A DNA stretch of 64,000 nucleotides from Acanthacorydalis orientalis (taxonomy: Eukaryota; Arthropoda; Insecta; Megaloptera; Corydalidae). The DNA lies in contig CM068321.1 in assembly GCA_034766995.1 (NCBI GenBank), positions 14,882,026 to 14,946,025 on the forward strand, read 5' to 3'. The notes under the pieces are model-generated. The model was not told the DNA's origin, searched no databases, and was given only the letters and a program-made list of their open reading frames with translations. The translations under genes and the position numbers were made by a program. Position 1 is the first letter of the stretch. Every line of letters begins with the position of its first letter. Shown here in pieces: positions 1 to 11,664 of this stretch.

Positions 1-302
1 TTTTAAAAATATCATGTCATTATATACAATAAATGAGAACTATCTTTATAATAAAAAAACAGTATTATAATGTGATAAGAAAATGTATATAAAAAAATTT
101 AACTTCATGGTCATTTCTTAAATTTGAATATATTTCTGTGTATATGGATGTGAATGGTGCTATATTTTTTATTACTGGAGCTACATATGGTAATGTCCGA
201 TGCTGTCTCATGTTTTATTATGTGTCTGTTTTCGTAATGCTGTTCTAGAAAATACTGAATTTTATCAACGAGACTTTAAGCTTTTTTCTGCCATGTTTTC
301 AG

Positions 303-371
303 ATGACAGCACTTTATCTTCGTCACTTTAAACTGTACTATGCAGTTGAAAAATTTTACCCCAGTCCGTAA
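303..371 (+). other. candidate terminal coding exon (short)
   Basis: A pyrimidine-rich stretch ending in AG at 301-302 resembles a splice acceptor. It is followed by 22 codons and a TAA (369-371). The peptide begins MTALYLRHFKLYYAV and ends FYPSP, which has a less AT-driven composition than its surroundings. An AATAAA lies at 571-576. This could be the last exon of a gene lying left of the window, with either the AG-joined frame or the ATG at 303 used. I do not recognise the peptide, and 22 codons can stay open by chance. Evidence is limited to the acceptor shape, composition and downstream polyadenylation-like signal. Confidence 0.2.
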
Positions 372-390
372 ATTTTTATGCGAGTATAGA

Positions 391-439
391 TTATATATAT
401 ATATATATATATGTATGTATATATGTATATATATATATG

Positions 440-490
<51 letters not shown>
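391..490. repeat. (TA)n microsatellite with TATG interruptions
   Basis: About 100 bp of alternating T and A, interrupted near its left end by GTATGTATATATGTA units. It is the first of many such arrays in the window. Confidence 0.95.
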
Positions 491-492
<2 letters not shown>

Positions 493-866
493 CTATATGG
501 ACAGAGAAAAATAATTTTATATTAAATAAGGATCAAATGCTTTATTTACTAAAAATGAAAGTAAACAAATAATAAAAATATAGTTTTTTTTTATTTTCCC
601 TATCTAACTTGTATATATATTAATATTTACGAAGCAATTACATCAAATAGAGAGAATAGTTAAAAGGTAATGGATTTGTCTATTGAAAGTATAGCTGTAT
701 GTTTTTATATCTGTGTTCCCGTTAACAAGTTATCATCGTGTTCTTTGTTTTTCTGGAATAGTTAAATGTATATTGATCCAAAGGGAAGAAGAATAGTAGG
801 ACAATGATTTGGTTGCTGATTTGATATCTTATTGTAAAAGTATTTACAGATAAAAATGTGTAATTA

Positions 867-870
<4 letters not shown>
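491..870. other. AT-rich background
   Basis: No open frame or repeat unit of note. It contains the AATAAA at 571-576 mentioned for the exon candidate at 303-371, but that hexamer is common in such AT-rich DNA. Confidence 0.6.
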
Positions 871-943
<73 letters not shown>

Positions 944-970
944 GAGTGTGTGTACGTGTGCGTGTGTGTT
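871..970. repeat. compound (TA)n-(TG)n microsatellite
   Basis: A pure TA run to about 907 passes directly into TG repeats with scattered TA, AG and AC changes to about 970. This is a typical compound dinucleotide array. Confidence 0.95.
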
Positions 971-1289
971 TGCACGAGGAAATAAAGAGATATGTTTGAT
1001 ACTTAACAATGGGTTTTTAACAGTAAGCACGAATCCTTTTATTTAATTTCGTTTATGTTCGAAATTGAAAAAAAGCTTATTACGATCCGAATTCAAGAAG
1101 GTTCTTGTAATAAAAGCTAGTCTTGTCGTAACATACAGATTCACACACATGTATATACCTATACATACACATTCTAACGCACAGACACAAGTATACATAT
1201 CCTTACGAGTTTGTAGTAAACGCGCTGACCGTAACATTGCCGCTAAAGTCGACCGCAACGAATGAATATCGTGAACGGTTGGTATAGAT

Positions 1290-1334
1290 AGGACGTGGCG
1301 CGGTAGGACGTTGCAGGACGTGGCAGGACGCTGC
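1290..1334 (+). repeat. 10-bp tandem repeat, AGGACGTGGC
   Basis: Units begin at 1290, 1305, 1315 and 1325; the last three are directly abutting. They read AGGACGTGGC, AGGACGTTGC, AGGACGTGGC and AGGACGCTGC. The core ACGTG resembles bHLH-PAS and hypoxia-type sites, which is an inference only. Confidence 0.8.
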
Positions 1335-1445
1335 TGCGACAGCCGAGCGGTTAGAGAAGAGGTGACAGTAACGTCCGATAGCAACGGCAGCGACGCGGGG
1401 ACCCTTCCGCGACGATCCATTGCCAAAGACCGTCGGCATTGTTCA

Positions 1446-1479
1446 ATTTATATACGGTGACCGGCGTCGCGTGACGTAA
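1446..1479. promoter_or_regulatory. TATA-like motif and CRE-like site
   Basis: On the reverse strand 1454-1447 reads TATATAAA, a good TATA match. On the forward strand 1472-1479 is TGACGTAA, a cAMP-response-element-like octamer. Both lie inside the GC-rich island. There is no transcript evidence and the direction is undecided. Confidence 0.25.
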
Positions 1480-1569
1480 TGAACCTGTATATACGGCATA
1501 TACCCACTTACAGTGGTCATCACGGGTTCGTCCATTGCAGATATATCTTATACAAAGAGACACTGGCTC

Positions 1570-2581
1570 TTTTTATTTTGTTTAGCGATGTAGGTGAGAG
1601 ATAAAGGCGTCATAATAAAATTGCTAGAATTCACTCTCTGATTGTACGTGTTTAGTTTTATAGCATTATTTTCATTTCATTGCTTTTTTTGTTATTGTTT
1701 GTCTTTTGTCAATAGACGAATGGTTTATTTTCAGTTATTTTATTTTTTTACAATTTAGTCATTGAAATAATACATTTTCTTTTGTATAATAATATTTATT
1801 GCAATTCTGTTTAATAATAACAGGTAACAGTTACAAATTCAATATCTTAAAGTTTTAGTGTAGGTTTTATTTCATTAATAATAAACAAATACTTTTCTTA
1901 TATTTTATCCGTTTCCTTTTACTGGAGACTGAAACTAAAGTATATTTGGAGTATTTTCATGTTAAATTCAAATATTTATTCAGATGTTAGGTATTTTAGA
2001 ATTTTATATTAAAAACTTTTTTCAAATTATTATATATAATTTTTATTTTAAAGAAATGGTAGTTGTTATCTATTTACTGCTCTATTTTTCTTTTAAAATG
2101 TTTCTTTTCAATATCTAGTTGCTCTTCTCTTATTATTTACTGAACAGCGCTGTATTTTTTATTGATACATAATTCTTTTTTAAATATATTGGAATAGTAT
2201 AAAAAAATCGTATAAAAACAAAATTTATTTTCAAAATAAAATCAATTTCTTTAAATTGATTGCTCACTAAAATTGAAAAATGTTCAAAAATTAAAACAAA
2301 CAAAAAGAGAAAAAAATACACTCATAAAATACCTTATCCTATATTTAAACGTGACATTTATGTATCTTACACTAACATAGTATGCTGTAAACCGAGTTAA
2401 CTGAACGATAGTGAATACTTCTGACATTTTATATGCAACATCATAGTTAAATATCATCATCCTTCTACAGTGTTCTTATTTTGTTGATTTTTATTTTATT
2501 TATTTTCTCTAGATCATTTTAATTTTATTTTATTTAAATTATTGGAAACATTTAAATTTAGTGTAAACTCACTCTCTCTGT

Positions 2582-2583
<2 letters not shown>
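1570..2583. other. AT-rich background
   Basis: Nothing recognisable. The only longer frames are low-complexity I/F/K/N-rich runs expected from base composition. Confidence 0.6.
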
Positions 2584-2628
<45 letters not shown>

Positions 2629-2665
2629 TACATATATATATACATATATATATATACATATATAT

Positions 2666-2718
<53 letters not shown>

Positions 2719-2720
2719 AT
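2584..2720. repeat. long (TA)n microsatellite with CATA interruptions
   Basis: About 135 bp of alternating TA. Interruptions AAATACA, ACATATATATACA and GTA divide it into blocks, so it is an older, interrupted array. Confidence 0.95.
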
Positions 2721-3647
2721 ATGTTACAAACACATATACTTTTTATGCATCCTATAAAATCTAATGCACATTTATCTATCAGTTCAATTGATCTTCCAAA
2801 TATTTTCTGTTTGATGTTTGTATTCATATATACCGTAGACATTTTCTTTGATCATATAAATCTAGAAATCAGATATCGTCCATTTTGATTAGTATCCAAT
2901 CCATTTCCGATCCTTGTATCGGTTTTTATAGGGAAACTACGTCGAGATATCAACTTTAATTGATTGATTAGATGTACTCATACGTATTGAGTGTTCGAAA
3001 TTAATTATACTCAGGAGTTAGTGACCTAGTTTTGTGTTATTTTTGAGAAATAAAGAAGTGAAAAATTAAAATAAATATTATTGATGCAATGTAATATACT
3101 GCTAAATACGATTTAAGTGGTTTTTAAATCCGAAAAATGTGAATATTTGTAATTCAATTAATTACGATAAGTGAAAAATATTTATTTTCATATTTTTGAA
3201 TAACAATTTACTAAAAAATACAAATTAGTGATCTATTTCATGTATTTTAATAAATAACGTTTAAGTCGTTTAAAAATTATTTAGTATTGAAATTCGCGTA
3301 TATACATTTTCAAATCTGTTTGATTTTATTCTCTTCAGTTAATATGTGAATATAAATAGCCTGAAAAATATTTAATTGATAACGTAATGCATTTTTACAA
3401 ATGAATTATTTTATTATTCTCAGAGAACAAATATATTAAACTGCATTTTTAAAAACTACCTTTATATCTGTAAATGCCTATCAATTACGTTTATTTAATG
3501 CATGTTAAACTGTTTAATATTTATTCCTTGATATTTAATATGTTGTATTACTATTTACGAACAATTATACTTCTTCATTGTTTAGAATCAAGATTAGTGG
3601 TTTTTCGAAATGATTTTTTGAAATATATTTAATGTATGTTCCGCTAC

Positions 3648-3651
<4 letters not shown>
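2721..3651. other. AT-rich background
   Basis: A slightly less AT-biased patch at 2870-3000 has no recognisable motif. The rest holds nothing I can support. Confidence 0.6.
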
Positions 3652-3710
<59 letters not shown>

Positions 3711-3715
3711 TATAT
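3652..3715. repeat. (TA)n microsatellite with GATA tail
   Basis: A nearly pure TA run of about 55 bp, followed at 3720-3738 by short AATAGATAGATAGATA repeats. Confidence 0.95.
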
Positions 3716-3738
3716 GAATAAATAGATAGATAGATAAT

Positions 3739-4342
3739 AAAGACGTTTTATTCCATTTTAAATATTTTTTATATTTTAAGTTTTCATTAAAGGTAAAATC
3801 AGAATTTGTTGTAATATTTGAGATAGTAATTAATTTAAGAAATGAATTTAGCAACAGTAACCAACTGTAATTAAACATAGCGAATATTAATTCTTTCATG
3901 AAATATGATATCAAGAGATGTGAAAATGCACTTTTTCGTAGATTTTCAAAACTTAATTACATTAGAAACTTAATTATTAAAATCTTAACGATTTTATACC
4001 TTAAAAATGCGTCGAAGTACCAACTGTCAAAATCATGTCGAATAATTAAGCCTAGAATGAAATTAGTGAATGCTAGTAAGTAGAATAGTTGTTTATACCA
4101 AGAAAATAATGAAGGTTTTGAATTATTTAATATAATAAATCTATAGAATTGCGTATTGAATGCTAGCTTGGATATATAAAATTTAGAACTATTGTTTAGT
4201 GTGAATTTTTATATGTAAATATATTATGAGCTTGATTTTTTTAAGTTTATAGGTAATTCATTTTTAATTGTATGGTTTTGTAATATGGAACTATTTCAGA
4301 GCAAGCCCTTTTAAATTATTAAAATGTATTATTTAATTATTC

Positions 4343-4389
<47 letters not shown>

Positions 4390-4644
4390 ACACACAATAC
4401 TTACGAATTTTAACCTAATTTAGCCTTTCTCAAATTATATAAATATATAATAATGGTATATACCATCAATTTAAAATTAAAATAATAGAAGTAATATTGA
4501 TTTTCACACTACACAAAGAAATAAACATTGTGCCAACATGCAATATAATGAAACAATGTGGTTATTTTTAAATGAGAATTATAAATGCCAAATCAGTCTA
4601 TTTACGGTATAGTATGTATTTATCGATATGTAAACGCCCCTGAT

Positions 4645-4677
<33 letters not shown>

Positions 4678-5019
4678 AATGTTAAATATGAAAAACCAAT
4701 AAAAATAATTTATGAATTAACACAATCGCTCGTATTAATACACATACATAATTGAAATATTGCGTTTACGACAACAATCGTAAAAATCGAGTTAAACTGA
4801 AACAGAACAAATTGTAATACACGTTACAAAATGTATGATAATAGTGTACGTTTCAATGAAAACAATTCATTGGAATCGTAATCTAAATCATTCCTTTATT
4901 TCATGTTGCCGAAATCAAGGACACCCATTTATGATCGCATAATATATCGGTGGGTTAGTTGCAATTAGTAAAAAGAAATATAATGACGTACAAAACTTTT
5001 ATCTGATTTATTTTTATGT
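3739..5019. other. AT-rich background with two short TA arrays
   Basis: TA arrays lie at 4346-4387 and 4644-4673. Otherwise there is nothing but AT-rich sequence. A somewhat higher-complexity patch at 4700-4980 has no identifiable feature. Confidence 0.7.
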
Positions 5020-5230
5020 GCGGAGGGTGAACGAACGCGCTGCGAGAAAAAGAGGGAGAGATATGTAGATGGACGGTCGAATATTAACTGTGGGTAGCAA
5101 TTTCATGTTATTAAACAATTTCGAGTATTTAAAAGCCTCCGAATTAGGTAAATGTTCCGCAACTTGGATTCATGTTGGCACGCGAAAATATTATTTATAC
5201 ACGCTATACGAGCTCGTACAGAAAATCATG
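5020..5230. other. GC-richer, CpG-containing segment
   Basis: Contains CGAACGCGCTGCG and other CpG-bearing words plus purine-rich GAGGGAGAG. It is not repetitive and not open in any frame for long. It may be a conserved non-coding element; no function can be read from it. Confidence 0.3.
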
Positions 5231-5675
5231 TAATTCGATGTTTTATAGGGCATTGCGATATTTTTTTTTTGTAATTTGTTTCTAATAAGTGTTATTTATA
5301 TGGAAAGCTTTTGATATAATTTTCGAAAAGTCTTCATGAGAAACGAGTTTCTATCGGGAATAATTTGTCTTTAAATTACTTAATTGCAGTATAAAATTTT
5401 ACGGGCCAAATTACGTAGCTATGTAATTTTGTAATTTAAATTTATGGTTCATTTTTTTGAAAAAAAAAATATCACATGTATTCAACAACAGATATATAAA
5501 TAAAAATGATATATTTTTTTAAAAAAAACCTAAAGCGTAATGTATAAATCTCGCTTTTATTTACTATATTTTATAAAAAGCTGGCTTGTTATTTAAAGTG
5601 TTGAATATTTTTAAATAAAGTATAAACTTATATAATTTTTTTAAAATATTACCGATATATTCAACAGTTTGTACC

Positions 5676-5934
5676 CTGCATAAGTTACCGAAGAGTGATA
5701 ATAAGGCCCCTCAGTCATTAATTGCATGGCTTATTCAGACCACAAAGCTTTATCGTGAGGTACTTAGACAAATCATGAGAACTAGTCAGATGGAAGGTGT
5801 TAGTTCTGATGCAACAGTCATTAAGATTTGGATTATGATCACATTCTGTTCTTAAGCAATAACTTGACATTCTTTGGAGATAAAATGTTGTGATGGTCAC
5901 ATTTGGCTGATCTGATATTTATCTGCATAAGTTA
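5676..5934. mobile_element. 235-bp anomalous insert between 12-bp direct repeats
   Basis: CTGCATAAGTTA occurs at 5676-5687 and again, identical, at 5923-5934. The enclosed 5688-5922 is clearly richer in G+C than its flanks. This is what a retroposed or otherwise inserted segment with a 12-bp target-site duplication looks like. One forward frame is open from about 5619 to the TAA ending at 5855. Inside the insert it gives a non-low-complexity peptide (KAPQSLIAWLIQTTKLYRE, then VLRQIMRTSQMEGVSSDATV). I see no poly-A tail, no pol III A/B boxes and no terminal inverted repeats, so the class of insert is unknown; a fragment of a processed transcript is one option. Confidence 0.5.
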
Positions 5935-7460
5935 TTTAAAAAATTCTAGGACATTAATAACATCAACTGTTGTATAAAATTTTTATTCTTTTATAAAAAG
6001 TTTACTGATGAATTCATTAACAATATTAAATTATTTAATACAAAAAATATTTGTTTATTTAAAAATTAAAAAAAATGTCTATATATGTGAATGGTGATTT
6101 AATGAAAAAATAATACTGAAGAAATAACTGTTTAAAAAATGTAATTTATTTAAGTATGTTTATTTATTATATAGATTTTTTATTAAAAAAATATTAATAA
6201 ATGTTTTCATTAAAAAAATTCAATTATATAACATGTGATCAATTGTAAGTTTGCAAGCTGAATAAAAATGTCGAATTCGTACATTTTATAAAAACAAACT
6301 TTTAAAGTGTTGTAAAGTTTGAAACTATCTATTTGATACACCCGTAACGTATTATAACAAAACTCGTTTTTCGAAAATTTGTAACGGTTAGCACAAAATT
6401 TAGAGGAAACTATTTGTTCAGGTCATATATATACTGAAAAAACAACAATTTGTTTACAAACAATTGTAAACTAGGGGTCGAAAAAACAATTTTGCAGACT
6501 ATGCACTGCGCATCACTGATCTGTTAGACAAACAATAATATAATCATATCAATCTGTTATATATATTGTACTATCATTATCATGATATGACTTTTGGAAG
6601 TAATTAATAAAAAAAAATTCTAAATTGGCTACGTTTCCCTCTGATAATAGTTTTTGAATAGTAGTTTATGATTTTCATTTTTCAAAAATTACCAATATAA
6701 CACTTCATTGTAATAATAATAGATATTTAAGTATTTATTGATTTTTTATAATTAACAACAAAAATTAAACATAATCGAGCAAATGACATAAAAACACGAC
6801 TTAAGTAAATCATTGTGAATACTGTTTCGATATTTTAGAAAAATAAGTATAAAAAAGCAATTGATCGAATTTATTATAACTAATTTTATCCAATTTTATG
6901 AGATAGATGTGAAAAGAATTCAATTATATTGCTTGAAAAAAACAGCGGTTTTTATTAAGTTCATATTAATTCTTATGCATTTTATAAGCATAACTACATA
7001 CTTGTTTGTATATTAATTTATATATTTTTTTAATATTAATTGATGTGATTTAAACGTTAACATATATCTCGAATTAGATATTTATTTTTTAATTATTATG
7101 TATGTGTATGTAATGTCTAAGATTATTCAAACAGCATTGAGAAAAAATCAATAATATTTATTATCAAATAGTTTAAATTGAAATATCAGTGTATTTAATG
7201 ATTAATAAACACATTAAGAATAAAACTAAACTTAACAAAAACCTTAATTATTTATTAATCAGAAATATCTGAACCAAGAAAACGATTAACATTTTCTTGA
7301 GATAAATAAAATAAATGTATGATTGTTTCTTGAAATGTGATCATTTTAAAAATGTGAAGAATATTAATAGGAAAAATACACTGGAAGTATTTCAACATTT
7401 ATTCTTCATGAAGTTGTTTCTAAATAAATTGTATAAATGAATATATAAGTGAATTATAAG
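5935..7460. other. AT-rich background
   Basis: Holds a small hairpin-forming site at 6450-6463 (TTGTTT, two bases, AAACAA). A higher-complexity patch at 6300-6540 carries no open frame. Nothing else stands out. Confidence 0.6.
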
Positions 7461-7468
7461 TATATATA

Positions 7469-7487
<19 letters not shown>
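7461..7487. repeat. (TA)n microsatellite
   Basis: Short TA run, followed by (AAT) repeats to about 7500. Confidence 0.9.
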
Positions 7488-7499
<12 letters not shown>

Positions 7500-7599
7500 A
7501 ATGCGTTTTTCTATATACATACACTTACATTAATAGACTTAATTACAGATATTTAATATTTATGTACGAAAAAACTAATGTAACCACAAATAAATTATA

Positions 7600-7900
7600 G
7601 TAATTTCCCAATTGATTTAATTATTGGGTCTATAAAATAATTCGGCGACTTTTTTTATAGAAAATGAATCTTTATGGAAAAAATAAATTTCAATCCTCAA
7701 AATATCCTCTATTATTTTATGGAACTTTGCTGCATTTATCGGATAACCGATGAATGCTCTGTCGAAAAAAGATGGTATCTTTGAGTCGATGAAATCGTAA
7801 TGTATTTTTGAACCTCTTCCACTGTTCTTGCATTTTTTGGATATATAATGCGTTACAATATATTCCCCCAAAGCTGAATAAATCATTCCCGTGTCTTTGG
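7600..7900 (-). mobile_element. dispersed repeat, copy 1, with decayed coding frame
   Basis: A reverse-strand frame is open from 7886 to 7617 (89 codons) and extends a little upstream of its ATG. It reads MIYSALGEYIVTHYISKKC and, later, YPINAAKFHKIIEDILRIE. The DNA at about 7660-7765 recurs diverged at 43018-43125. There the same frame still gives a related peptide (YKIIGDTLRIKMY) despite an in-frame stop. Two copies related at the protein level suggest remnants of one coding mobile element. I cannot name the family. The spacing of GRGSK...GYPI vaguely recalls the DNA-binding region of CENP-B/pogo-type transposases, but this is weak. Confidence 0.45.
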
Positions 7901-8554
7901 TATCATTTTTTCAACTTGGATGCGAAAACTAAGGAATTCCTAATATGTTGCTTATCGGACGTCATCATAGTCACTACTGTTTTGTGAGATTATACCAACT
8001 GATTAGTCAAAATATATAATGTTTTTAAATATTAAAGTAAGCACATCAAAATCCTAAAACGAGGAGAAAATATTTTAATTTAAAACAGAGTTCTGTTCAA
8101 TTCAATTTAAAAAGACAAAAATATTTTTTACAGCTAATATATCATTGTAATAACATTTCACTCTTAATTTGTCTCTATCTCAATTATATGTTGATATTGA
8201 AAATAACATAATTAAACATAACTTGAAAATATTTTCAGAATGTTTTGTGTTGTAGTCGAACGAAGAAGAGTTAATCGGTTCATTACAATTTGAACAAAAA
8301 TACCGAATGATATGCATAATACATACTTGAAATTTAATATTGATCTGTACTAAATTGTTATGATTATTGAACTGAAAAATGTGTTCATCAATATGGATTT
8401 CTATTTTCCACTGAATTTAATTAAAAAGTGATTTTATAACGAAACGAAACCGAATTACGCAATTATTTTAAATGGCTGGAGTTTTAACACTGCGCCGTGA
8501 AAGTATCTCGAATTTTTTTCTGCCGTCAACTATTCATTTTTTGCTTAATGTTCA

Positions 8555-8575
8555 CGCACACACACACACACTCAC

Positions 8576-8620
<45 letters not shown>
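8555..8620. repeat. compound (CA)n-(TA)n microsatellite
   Basis: CACACACACACA (about 8556-8572), then CTCACATG, then about 35 bp of TA ending in TATGTATGTA. It sits just left of duplication copy A. Confidence 0.9.
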
Positions 8621-8621
<1 letters not shown>

Positions 8622-8707
8622 TTGTATGAACAAAATAGGTTTGTTAAATTAAATATTAATTATCAAACAGTGTTTATTAAATTAATATACAATTCGGTAT
8701 AAAAATA

Positions 8708-8739
8708 ATATATGTATATACATATATATATATATATAT

Positions 8740-8806
<67 letters not shown>
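8708..8806. repeat. (TA)n microsatellite
   Basis: About 95 bp with one ATTATGTG interruption near 8739. In copy B the matching position (13127-13192) also carries a TA array, so the array predates the duplication or expanded in both. Confidence 0.95.
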
Positions 8807-8811
<5 letters not shown>

Positions 8812-9562
8812 ATAATTATTCATCTTTTCTTAATAATAAAAATCCACATTTCTCGCCAATTTTACCGCAGCGTGGCAGTCTGCCGCCATTTAGCTAATGT
8901 GGTGTATAAGGAAATTTTCACAATTGATTGGTTTCTAGTTTAATTCATTAAGTTTCATTAATAAACAGTTTATTCCTTCTGTGTTCCTTTTTATTTTCCC
9001 TCAATTTTGACGGGCTATGTATTAGTTTGATAATATAACATAAATGATTATTTAGTATATTTTAACAGAAAAACAATTATATTAATTGATTATTAATATA
9101 AAATAAATGTGTAATGCTTCCTATTCATTACTATTAGCGCTACGCGTGCTGTGTATAGAAATCAAAATATAAACAACGTTCACTTGTTTATTTCTAGAAA
9201 TTAATGATGCCTGTGTTTCTAAGGTTTCCACGTATATGATGCTGGTCAATAATAAATTATTTAATTATTATAAAGAAATATGTGTTAGATATAAAATTCT
9301 CATGCGTCTCTTGAATCAAAAACGACAGGTATGTTGTAATGATTTAACATAAATTTAATTTCTTATATTAATAAGTACGCTGGAATACAAATATGTATTG
9401 TGTTCAATTGTTTAAACATTGTATATACGCATTATACAAGTATTTCATGAACTAATATATTTTATTCAATAATAATTATGAAAATGTAAATGCCTGATTC
9501 TGTATCGAATATTACTTTTTTTAATGTTTCTTCAATACACTATTCCAATGTATTTTTTAAAC

Positions 9563-9564
<2 letters not shown>

Positions 9565-9593
<29 letters not shown>
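9565..9593. repeat. (TA)n microsatellite
   Basis: About 28 bp in copy A. The copy B counterpart at 13745-13763 is shorter. Confidence 0.9.
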
Positions 9594-9596
<3 letters not shown>

Positions 9597-10518
9597 GTTC
9601 TCTAGCATATGATAAATAATTAAAATTACTTATAAGTATTGTAACAATATTATTTTTGTAATTATTATATGTATATAAGCGGTGTATTTAATATCATCAT
9701 TTTATTAAATATAAAAATGTTCATACTTTGCGATATAAATGGTATATAGGTTATATATTTAGATCAAAAAATTATTAACATTTTATTATTAATTTATAGA
9801 AATTAATATAAATGTGTTTCTAAGTAAATGGCTGTTAATAGTGATATAAAGTTGTAGTTATTACAAGATATATTTTTCTTTTCAGAATATTATGTTTATG
9901 TTTGTCTATACAAGAGGATTCAATAATGTTTATGATCATTTTATTATCAGAGAATATTAATTAAATTTAAAAAAAATGTATTGTTATGTTTTAAAATATA
10001 AAACAAGGTGAGTGTAAATAATATTTATACGTTTAGTTTTTCATATTGGTTCTCATTCTATGTATAAAACTGTTTTTATTTCAATTGTTTTATCATAAAA
10101 ATATATGTTAAATACATTTTTTTCAGCTATAAAATAATTTATGTATTAATAAAGAAATATATGAAAAAAAACTTTTGTGTTTTTATTATTATTTTATTTG
10201 ATTATTTATGAATTTTCATGTACATGTATTTGTCTGTTATACTCTATATATGCCCATTGTTACAACCGTATTTTATATTGTGTATTATTATTTTAATAAT
10301 TTAGCACAGTGTGTGTTATATTTCAAATAGGCCACTCAACAATATTTATTTTTTTTCTAGAGCAATTTGTTTCTAGATCTGAAAAAAATTATAATTATTC
10401 AAATATTCTTGAAATTCCATAATAATTAGATTCAAACAATATGCCTGTTTGTTTTAAAGGTATAAAATGCGTTCACTGTACTAATGTAATTGTACAAATT
10501 ATTATAATATATTATCTT

Positions 10519-10520
<2 letters not shown>

Positions 10521-10557
<37 letters not shown>
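10521..10557. repeat. (TA)n microsatellite
   Basis: Lies where copy B has the much longer array at 14505-14610. Confidence 0.9.
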
Positions 10558-10561
<4 letters not shown>

Positions 10562-10644
10562 GTGAATAGAAATAAATATGCATTTAAAGCTTTAAAATAT
10601 TAATGGGGAGTCACTATATATTAAAAATTTTACTCAAGAATGAT

Positions 10645-10647
<3 letters not shown>

Positions 10648-10722
<75 letters not shown>
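10648..10722. repeat. (TA)n microsatellite
   Basis: About 75 bp with one TATG interruption. Copy B has only a short ATATATATATACATGCATAC remnant at about 14707-14726. Confidence 0.95.
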
Positions 10723-10725
<3 letters not shown>

Positions 10726-11616
10726 CTAATATAAAATAATTAATATTTTTCATTTTATAATAGTGTTGTGAAATCTACTGAAATAAAAAGAGTTAACATT
10801 ATTTGACTAACTACAAATATGTATTATGATTTCGTCTGAAAATAAATATTCATTAATAGAGGATTGAATAAGTCGATGTTAAATGATGTTGAATAATAAT
10901 ATACTGAATTACATTTGAAAATATTTGCACACCAGTTTAAAGGTTGGTGAAAATTTATTGAAAAGTATAAATTTTCTATAAATCTAATTACATACTCTTC
11001 GCTTTTTCTATTTACTTAATCGTTGAAATTGTGAAAAATAAATATATTTAATCAAAAATATTGGTTTTGTTTTTCTTATAACTTATTTATTTAGAAAAGT
11101 TTATATATTTTGTTGAAATATCTATTTTATAGAGAAGTATTAGAATTGTGTTAAAAATATTTTAGGAATTTTCTGTTGAAATAATTATTTCTTTAAAAAT
11201 TAACCTCTTATTTCTATCTTCTTTATTTTTTCTTCTTTAAAATTAAAATATTATCATTTATGAATTTTATCATGCTTGCAATATATTCTTTTATTTAATA
11301 TGTATATATTTTTATAATAATATTTAACTTGAAACTGTTAGAATGTTCATGAAACATAATTATGATATAATACATGTATATATTGATAGTGGGAATGCAA
11401 TACGTTGTAACGTCCAGAAAACACTTTTCTGGAGTGGAAAAAAATGTTAAAAATTGATGAGTGTTGTTATTATGTAAACAACGTGTGTAATTAGTAACGA
11501 TAAATGAGTTAGTAGAAAGTAAAATATACGAGGATAAAGATTTTTGCAGTCAAAAGGCGATAAATTTTTAATTTTTAAATTTTTTTAGACCACTAAGTTT
11601 TGAATTCCCATCATTG

Positions 11617-11618
<2 letters not shown>

Positions 11619-11663
<45 letters not shown>
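11619..11663. repeat. (TA)n microsatellite
   Basis: Matches the copy B array complex at 15734-15872. Confidence 0.95.

Positions 11664-11664
<1 letters not shown>

Larger units (their letters stand above)
1203..1560. promoter_or_regulatory. GC-rich, CpG-containing island, possible promoter or regulatory element
   Basis: The stretch is far richer in G, C and CpG than anything nearby. It contains short tandem repeats of an AGGACGTGGC unit, a CRE-like TGACGTAA, and a TATA-like motif readable on either strand. Two overlapping reverse-strand frames stay open across it: 1203-1439, starting at ATG 1439-1437, and 1043-1426, whose first in-frame ATG is at 1420-1418. GC-rich sequence lacks stops for compositional reasons, so I do not call these genes. 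A promoter with a short first exon, or a conserved enhancer, would both fit. Confidence 0.35.

Noticed and set aside
1341..1356. AGCCGAGCGGTTAGAG resembles a tRNA-Ser/Leu A box (pol III promoter).
   Set aside because: No GGTTCGA-type B box at the right distance and no cloverleaf pairing around it.
1043..1439. Reverse-strand frames of 78-127 codons in the GC-rich island.
   Set aside because: The longer one is extended only by a TTG start, has no recognisable domain and runs into low-complexity Cys/Val codons from a CA-rich stretch; GC-rich sequence lacks stops.
2558..2842. Open frames made of Ile-Tyr repeats (also at 8712, 14469, 15386, 26456, 37685, 44150, 47384, 47810, 59930).
   Set aside because: They are translations of (TA)n arrays, which have no stop in the ATA/TAT phase.
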